Assembly (NCBI GenBank): GCA_036365145.1
Contig: JAEOAD010000029.1
Coordinates: 23,578,501-23,642,500, forward strand
Direction: 5' to 3'
DNA from: Orientallactaga sibirica
Lineage: Eukaryota > Chordata > Mammalia > Rodentia > Dipodidae
DNA length: 64,000 nt
The position numbers were made by a program, and so were the translations under genes. A model generated the notes under the pieces. The model was not told the origin of the DNA, did not search any database, and worked only from the letters and a program-made list of their open reading frames with translations. Shown here piece by piece: positions 57,960 to 64,000 of the stretch. Numbering within the stretch: position 1 is the first letter of the stretch; every line of letters begins with the position of its first letter.

Positions 57960-58800
57960 ATAATAATTCTCTGGGTAAGTTAGAAAAGTTACTAAAATCC
58001 AGCATCAAAAACGATGTCTTCAATATAACCAAAATGAAAAGGTCATTGATAACAAGTACATGTTCAACTGACTTAACATTGGAAATAATGCAAAGATTGA
58101 CATGTGGTGTTGCATAAAATTAAATTGTTTCTGCACAGCAAGAGAAAAAACAGAATGAAGACAAAGTACATAATGGGAGAAAAGTCTTTACCAACTATGT
58201 AGCTGGAAGGAAATTAATATTTAGAATACATAAACAAATAATAAAAAATAAATAATCTGGCCAATGAATTGGTACACAGATATTTCTTCAAAGATAAAAA
58301 AAGAAATTGCTATTAAGTACATGAAAAAAATGCTCAACACTCCTACCTATAATTGAAATGCATCTAAAAACCACATTTAAATTCTCTGTGACCTTGGTCA
58401 TAATGGCTTTCATTAAAAAATTTTAAAAAGAGATAGAAAGCTGGAGAAATGGCTTAGCAGTTAAAGGTACTTTTTTGCAAAGCCTGACAGCATGGGTTCA
58501 ATGCCCCAGTACCCACGTAAAGCCACATACACAAAGGGGCCCATGTGTCTGTAGTTTGTTTGCAGTGGCAGGAGGCCCTGGCATGCAATTCTCTCTCTTT
58601 CTCTCTATTTTCCTATTTCCTCACTGACTCTGTCTTAAATAAATAAATAATGTATTTAAAAAAATATTATAAAACAAGTGATAGTGAATATATGTGAAAA
58701 GGGAACACTGCTGGTGGTAATGTAAGCTTTTGCTATCATGGCGCAATTCAGAATAGAGCTTCTTAAAACGTATATAAGATTTTTACCTTAAGAAGAATAA
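57960..58800 (+). mobile_element. ancient LINE-1 ORF2 fragment, plus strand
   Basis: Diverged ORF2 C-terminal sequence: 'ttgtttctgcacagcaagag', 'gaatgggagaaaa'-type wording near 58168, 'gaaaaaaatgctcaacactc', 'ggtcataatggctttcatta', then after the nested SINE 'aagggaacactgctggtgg'. Opposite in orientation to the older L1 at 56790-57660 and covering an overlapping part of ORF2, so a separate insertion. Confidence 0.75.
58438..58664 (+). repeat. tRNA-like SINE nested in old LINE-1
   Basis: AAGCTGGAGAAATGGCTTAGC head, box B-like GGTTCAATGCC, 'cagtggcaggaggccctggc', CT-rich run, TAAATAAATAAATAATG tail. It splits the L1 fragment into two parts. Confidence 0.93.
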
Positions 58801-58805
58801 GTATC

Positions 58806-59117
58806 TGTGGTGGTTGAAATTTAAATGGACCCACAATTTCAGGTGTTTTTGATTAAGCTTCCTATTTAGGCTGTAGCAGGAGGATCCCTAATGTGTAGGA
58901 GATGTGTCACTGGGGGAGGATCTTGAGTCTTCACCTGAGACAGCTCATGCTGGTGCTGGCTTTTGTCTCTCTGTTTTGTATCTTTGATAAAGTGAGTCAG
59001 CTTCTTTTACCATCATGAAGCTTTCCTTATAAACTTTAAGTGTGAAATAAAGCTTTTACTCCCATAAGCTGATTTTAGTAGATCATTTGCTACACCCATG
59101 TAGAGGTAACTGCAACA
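58806..59117 (+). mobile_element. MaLR solo LTR followed by A tract
   Basis: TGTGGTGGTTGAAAT start, 'gtgtcactgggggaggatct', AATAAAGCTTTT signal near 59046, 'catttgctaca' and 'aggtaactgcaaca' end. An A run at 59117-59134 directly follows, and no clear 5-bp duplication is visible. Confidence 0.75.
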
Positions 59118-59542
59118 AAAAAAAAAAAAAAAAATTGATACAGATAAGGGAGTTCATCCATGCAGTTTTGGGGATTTTGAATATGTTTGTGGGAAGAATA
59201 TGAACTGGAGAAGACTTGCAGTGTTGTAAGTAGGGTTTGATGAGCTATTCTTGTGAGAGTTTGAAATTACTAAATGCACAGATAATTGTGGATTGTAAAG
59301 GCTTAGCATATGAAGTTTCAAAGGAGAAAGAAAGCATTTTCTTAGAACAAGACTTCTGCCAGAAAGCCTGGCTGTGTTCCACCCATGCACTGTGAATTTG
59401 AGCAAAGTTGATTTTAAAAATAATGTACTGATGTGCTTGGCAGAAGGTATTGAAAAGAAAAATATGAAAGGTATACAGTTTATCATAGGAAAAAAATCAA
59501 GCAACTTTGAAGTTATAGGCAGAGAGGCTGGTTTTAGATTTA
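59118..59542. other. unique sequence
   Basis: Open frames on both strands around 59154-59504 lack a recognised domain. Confidence 0.45.
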
Positions 59543-59547
59543 GGCAA

Positions 59548-60695
59548 TGTTGTAGTCAGGTTTACATTGCTGGCAGAAATCACCTGACCAAGAGTAGCTT
59601 GTGGGGAAAAAATGGTTTATTTTGTCTTACAGACTCCAGGGGAAGCAGGGAAAAACAATAGCATAAGTGGAGGGTGGACATTACCCCCTGGCCAACATAA
59701 GGTGGACAATAGCAACAGGACAGTATGCCAAACACTGGCATGGGGAAACTGGCTATAACACCCATAAGCCCACTCCCCAATTGCCATTAGCTGGGGACAC
59801 TAGCATTCACAAAACCTAAGTTTCTGGGATCACCTGAATCAAACCACCACATTCTGCCCCTGAGCCCCATAAACTGATACATGACATAAAGAGCAATGCA
59901 TTCAGTCCATCTTTAAAAGTCCCCATAGTTTTTATCAGTTGTAATGATGATCAAAAATTCCCATAGTCCAAGGTCTTTTAACTGAGACATAACTCCACCT
60001 CCCCCCAAAAAAAAAAAAAAACCCATAATGACACAGAATAAACACTCATACTGCAAAAGATGGCACTGGACAGAGCAAAGAAATATTCAATCAATACAAG
60101 AGTTAATCAGGGCAAACATCAAACTCTGTAGCTCCAAGTCCAACAACTCTAGCAAGTGACAAATCTCTAAGTCTTAAAATTCTAACCAGCAACAAGTCTG
60201 TGCAGTTCCAATTCTGCCCCTGCAGTTAGGCTACTCAGAGTCCTGGAAAACTTCATCTAGGGCTGGCAACTCTCTTTAGTAGCAATCTCATGGTCCCGGC
60301 ATCTCCACTGGGTCTCTACTGCAAACCAAACTCCATCCTCTGTGCTCCAAAGGGTCTCCATACAGGCATCCAGCAAACCTGCTTCACACTACCCCTGGAT
60401 AATTCCAAAACACAAGGCTGTGTTGAAATCCAATGACCCTCTCTCTCAATGATGGCAGGGGAAATCAATGGCATGAGCAGAGGGTAGACATCACCCCCTG
60501 GCCAACATAAGGTGGACACTAGCAGTAGGAGAATGTGCCAAATACCGGCATGGGGAAGCTGGCTATAACACCCATAAGCCTGACCCCAACAGTATACTGC
60601 CTCCAGGTGACTTTAATGTCCAATTGCCATCAGCTGGGGTGACTAGCATTCAGAATACCTAAGTTTATGGGGGACACCTGAATCAATCCATCACA
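59548..60695 (-). mobile_element. compact two-LTR MaLR element with exact GGCAA duplication
   Basis: Left LTR 59548-59851 (plus-strand TGTTGTAG...CACCACA), internal region 59852 to about 60460, right LTR about 60462-60695 (ends CCATCACA). The LTRs share 'caccccctggccaacataag'-type wording, 'cataacacccataagcc' and 'ccaattgccat.agctggg'. The right LTR lacks its first ~90 bases; the left lacks about 30 bases near 59781. GGCAA at 59543-59547 is repeated at 60696-60700, confirming one integration event. The internal region ('ctgcccctgagccccataaa', 'aaaagtccccatagttttta') is typical MaLR and non-coding. Confidence 0.9.
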
Positions 60696-60700
60696 GGCAA

Positions 60701-60954
60701 CAATTGTTAAAGAGATTACCACCATTAAATGTAAGCCAACTGATTTGCATTGGGAAAATTATAAAGATGACCTAAGGGTGAAAACCCACCTCTATCATTC
60801 TTTTAAAAGTCAAGCTTTATTTTCCCAGGGTTAACACATTTGGCTATGAAACCAACCTGGTACTGGTTTTGGGAACATGAAAATTCATGAAAGTATGTCA
60901 TTAAGTGCACAGCAGGAAGCTGACAAGTTTTTTCATAGACATACAATAAGCAGA
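60701..60954. other. unique sequence
   Basis: Nothing recognised. The 115-codon minus-strand frame at 60803-61150 crosses into the LINE-1 and has no known domain. Confidence 0.45.
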
Positions 60955-61079
60955 GACTTCCCACAGAATGGGAGAAATACAAGTGGCAGAAGGCTAATTT
61001 CTGGAATCTACAAAAAACAAAAAACCTAAATAATAAAAAATCAAGCAACCCACTCACAAAGTGGGGCAGAGAACTGAAC

Positions 61080-61586
61080 AGATAGTTCTTAGAGGAAGAA
61101 ATACAAATGGCAAACACACACTTAATAAAGTGTTCAACGTCCCTAACCATCAGAGAAATGCTAGTTAAAACAACTGAGATTCTACCTTACCCAATAAGGA
61201 TAGCAAACATTAAAAAATCAAATGAAAACAAATGTTGGTAAAGATGTGGAGAAATAGGAACCCTTATTCACTGTTGGCAGAAATGTAAGATGGTACAACC
61301 ACTATGAAAAGCAATATGGAGGCTACTAAAAAGGTTGACTATAGAGTTACCAAAAGATCCAGTTATTCCCTTACTGGGCATTTACCCTAAAAACTCCATG
61401 CCTCAGTTCAAAGATATTTGCTCAACCATGTTTATAGCTGCTCAATTCATAATAGCTAAGAACTTGACTCAACCCAGATGTCCATCATTGAACAAATGGA
61501 TAACCAAGATGTGTTATATCTACATGATCTACATGATAGAATTCTACTCAGCAGTTAGAAAAAGAATGACACAATTAAATTTATAG
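61080..61586 (+). pseudogene. LINE-1 ORF2 C-terminal remnant
   Basis: An open piece (61335-61586) encodes the end of ORF2 with 'PVIPLLGIYP', 'RCPSLNKWI' and 'MIEFYSAVRKRM', all standard C-terminal L1 words. Upstream parts (61080-61330) read as ORF2 in other frames with stops. A duplication of 'atctacatg' at 61509-61526 lengthens the tyrosine/methionine stretch before 'EFYSA'. It cannot make a complete protein. Confidence 0.9.
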
Positions 61587-62400
61587 AAAACCGGTTGAAC
61601 TTGGAACAGCTCATTTCAGTGAACTCACCCAACCACGGAAAGACAATTGTTGCATGGTCTCACTCATCTGTGGTACCTAACATGGATCAGCCCAAGATGC
61701 TGACATACCTAATAGGCATCTCAAGGCATCTCAAGGACCTGATAATAGGGAGGGTGGGGCTGGAGGGGACGATAAGTATGAGGGCAGGTCACAAAACTGG
61801 ACCTAAATGGAACTGATACCATAAAATCTTATATCCTGGAAGACAGACTAAAAGGACAGGACCTTAGAGGGAATACCTGAATCAGAGGTCCCTCGAGAGG
61901 CTAAGATGAAGCCTAACCTTCATTTTCTCCTGTTTCTCTCTCTCTTTTTTTTTTACTTTTTCGATTATGGTACCTATCTTTTTTTTTCCTTCTTTTCCCT
62001 TGGCACTAGCCTATAACGTCCAGAATCAGGATGTAGTTAACATACACAATGAGCTGTTGATCAGAGAGACCTACAAGGCTTCCCAAGAAGAACCACTTCT
62101 GACAGAGCATTGATTACACACAAAAGGTTAATGGCAAGACTCTACTGCCAAAGACACCATATGCTGTCAGTATGGAACATGGAGAAACCTGGCTAGAATC
62201 TGGAAGAGGGCCAGTCCCCAGACAATTAGCTCAGCAGAAGGTGCTACATGAGCTACTGGAGGAAAGTGGCTGACATCTGTTCAAGCACCTTGAGGTCTCA
62301 GCTACTCAGCAGCAAACAACTTCACCCAAGTGCAATAGCAGCACACAGCCATGGTGGATAACCAGCTGCTCTTGAATTGGCTAACAGATACACTCAGCGG

Positions 62401-62440
<40 letters not shown>

Positions 62441-62449
62441 AAAAAAAAA
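62401..62449. repeat. A tract in LINE-1 3'UTR
   Basis: About 48 bases of A with a single T. It lies within the 3'UTR rather than at the L1 end. Confidence 0.95.
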
Positions 62450-63115
62450 CATACCTTGAACTAGAAAACAAGTCAGAATCATATCCATATAAATTGTTCA
62501 ATTTCCAATATCAAGCTCATACCAATCTTGGGTTAAGAGAGGGCCTATACCTGTTAAATTCTCTCTAAACTAACAATGGTTATCCCTTTTAAGTGGTGCT
62601 GACTTCATTTTCCATTGGAGAATATTCTTCTCTTTTTCAGATGGATGCAGAACCTGAGGAGAGAGCACTTCACCAGGGCCGCAGCTGAAACCATAGAGTA
62701 ATTGGGGAAATGAGCAAGAGTGCTGCTTTCTTGGTGAACCTGATATCAGCACAAGGGTGAATGAGATAGACACAGAGGACACTCAATTCTGACCAAATCA
62801 GAGACACAGAACCTCTGAAGAGCCCATCAGTAAAGTAGACCTAAAACAAACCCAACATGGCTCAGGGAAATTTGTGGAAGAGGGGGCGGAAAGATTGTTA
62901 GAGACACAAGTTGGGTCATTACACGCATAGACATTGCCTCTTCCCCATAACTAATGGCTATAACCACAGTGCATAGCCCACAATCCCCATGGGGATAACC
63001 AGCATCCCCAATGAGGAGGGTCCCTTCAGAGGGTGGACTACAGGGATGAGCGTAAGGATGGACCAATATGTGATGTTTACACACTGATCATGTCCATAAC
63101 TAATAAAAAAATGGA

Positions 63116-63320
63116 TTACCACATTTTCTGTTTTCTCTCTTTTGTGGTACCTAAGTTAATGAGGAAATATTTGGAGAAAGGAAGAGGAGGAGGGACAGAA
63201 GTGTGGAAAATTGAGAGTTAATATCATCAAAGTACATGATATAGTTGAACAAAAATATGATTACAAAACATTCCATTTTTACCATGAATATATATAGATA
63301 CAAATTTTATAAAGAAATAA
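63116..63320. other. unique sequence between LINE-1 and B4
   Basis: No repeat or coding signal recognised. Confidence 0.45.
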
Positions 63321-63655
63321 TGGAACTGGGGCCCTGACTTGTTTGATAATGTGCTTATCACACAATCACGAAGATTTGTGTTTGGATCCCTAAGAGCCAC
63401 AATAAAAGTCTGGTATATTGGCACATGCCCAGAATTCTAGAACCCTGGGGTTTTCTGGATGGCTAGTCTATCTGAATTGGTGAGCTCCAGTTTCAAAAGA
63501 GACTCTGTCTCAAAAATAACATGAAATGAGATTGAGGGGCACAAAGTTGACATGTGGCTTAATAAGGAAGCACACCCATATGCACCAACACACATACTAC
63601 TGACCACATACAAGTATACATTCATACACATATAAGAAAAACACACAGGGACAAG
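63321..63655 (+). repeat. B4-type composite SINE
   Basis: A tRNA-like first part ('gggccctgacttgtttgata', box B-like GTTTGGATCCC) is joined to a B1-like second part ('ggcacatgcccagaattcta', 'tggtgagctccagtttcaaa', 'agactctgtctcaaaaat') and ends with a CA-rich tail ('caccaacacacatac'). This is the B4 layout. Confidence 0.8.
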
Positions 63656-63672
63656 CAAAATCTAAGGAAATA

Positions 63673-63895
63673 GGGCTGAAGAGATGGCTTAATGGTTAAG
63701 GCACTTGCCTGCAAAGCCTAATGACTCATATTCAACTCTCCAGGTCCCAAGTAAGCCAGACACACAGTGACACAAGAGCACAATGTGGCACATGTGCACA
63801 AGGGGCCCACACATATGGGGTTTGATTTTAGTGGCTGGAGTCCCTGGCTGCCAATTCTTTCTCTCTCACTCTCTCCAAATCCCTCTCACATAAAA
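63673..63895 (+). repeat. tRNA-like SINE, long-type body
   Basis: GGGCTGAAGAGATGGCTTAAT head, 'gtgacacaagagcacaatgt' block as in the long subfamily, 'cacaaggggcccacaca' at the CTCF-like position (degenerate), CT-rich run and AAAACAG tail. Confidence 0.9.
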
Positions 63896-64000
63896 CAGAA
63901 GGCCAGTCTGTTGGGTTTGCCTTTAAAAAAATGAGATAAAAATAACTAGAAAAAATTGAATCACCTCAAAAAACAGTAAAAGTAATAATTACAAAAGCAA

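Larger units (their letters stand above)
60955..63115 (+). mobile_element. 5'-truncated LINE-1 with ORF2 end and long 3'UTR
   Basis: Begins inside ORF2 near 'cacagaatgggagaaataca' and continues through the ORF2 stop near 61586 into about 1.5 kb of 3'UTR. A near-continuous A tract at 62401-62449 sits inside the 3'UTR, because 62450-63100 still matches the L1 3'UTR at 22960-23590. It ends near 'catgtccataactaataaaa'. It is the least decayed L1 3' end in the window. Confidence 0.9.

Noticed and set aside
56790..58800. twin-priming inversion of a single LINE-1
   Set aside because: Twin-primed insertions carry adjacent, non-overlapping parts of the element; these two fragments cover overlapping parts of ORF2.
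1..64000. CRISPR array, bacterial operon or phage-like system
   Set aside because: No regularly spaced short repeats with unique spacers, no ribosome-binding-site/ORF packing and no long bacterial-type genes; the repeats are eukaryotic retroelements.

Overview
This window is a piece of a mammalian, clearly rodent, nuclear genome. The base composition is AT-rich, no long reading frame looks like a host protein, and interspersed retroelements account for nearly all recognisable structure. I found no host protein-coding exon, no RNA gene, no CRISPR array and nothing bacterial. The rodent assignment rests on B1 (7SL-derived) SINEs, B4-type SINEs, ORR1/MT-like MaLR LTRs and a B2-superfamily tRNA-like SINE with a CT-rich stretch before an AATAAA-type tail. 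The B1 diagnostic bases and the B2-like SINE resemble, from memory, jerboas (Dipodidae, for example Jaculus), whose B2-superfamily SINE is called DIP. That species guess is inference.

Layout. 0-8 kb: unique AT-rich DNA, a 7SL-like fragment, an (AAAAC)n tract, a probable solo ERV LTR (3.27-3.72 kb), several SINEs and an L1 scrap. 8-10.5 kb: a decayed endogenous retrovirus remnant with Env-like coding traces, flanked by repeated LTR-like starts. 10.5-15.2 kb: mostly unique, with B1 and B2-like SINEs. 15.2-18.25 kb: a plus-strand LINE-1 that keeps its 5' end, with tandem ~70-100 bp units in the 5'UTR, a broken ORF1 and the first part of ORF2, but no 3' end. 18.8-24.4 kb: SINEs, MIRs, an L1 3'UTR and a MaLR LTR that contains a nested SINE. 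24.4-33.2 kb: mainly unique sequence, with a MaLR LTR flanked by an exact 5-bp duplication and a few SINEs. 33.3-37.3 kb: a minus-strand LINE-1 with its reverse-transcriptase core deleted, next to a GC-rich tandem block. 37.7-46 kb: unique DNA, SINEs, a MaLR LTR, a 51-bp tandem duplication and a B4. 46.2-50.6 kb: a large minus-strand MaLR provirus-like element with nested insertions, followed by another MaLR LTR. 50.6-56 kb: mainly unique. 56-59 kb: two old L1 fragments in opposite orientations, then a MaLR LTR. 59.5-60.7 kb: a compact two-LTR MaLR with an exact GGCAA duplication. 60.9-63.1 kb: a 5'-truncated LINE-1 with ORF2 C-terminus and long 3'UTR, followed by a B4 and a B2-like SINE.

Nothing here works together as a gene system. 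The most useful leads are regulatory or evolutionary: a long SINE subfamily carrying CTCF-like core motifs (three copies, in convergent orientation across about 22 kb), the tandem L1 5'UTR, the dated layers of nested insertions, and one repeat-free stretch (38.3-39.2 kb) that could be a conserved non-coding element. I saw no convincing previously undescribed system.
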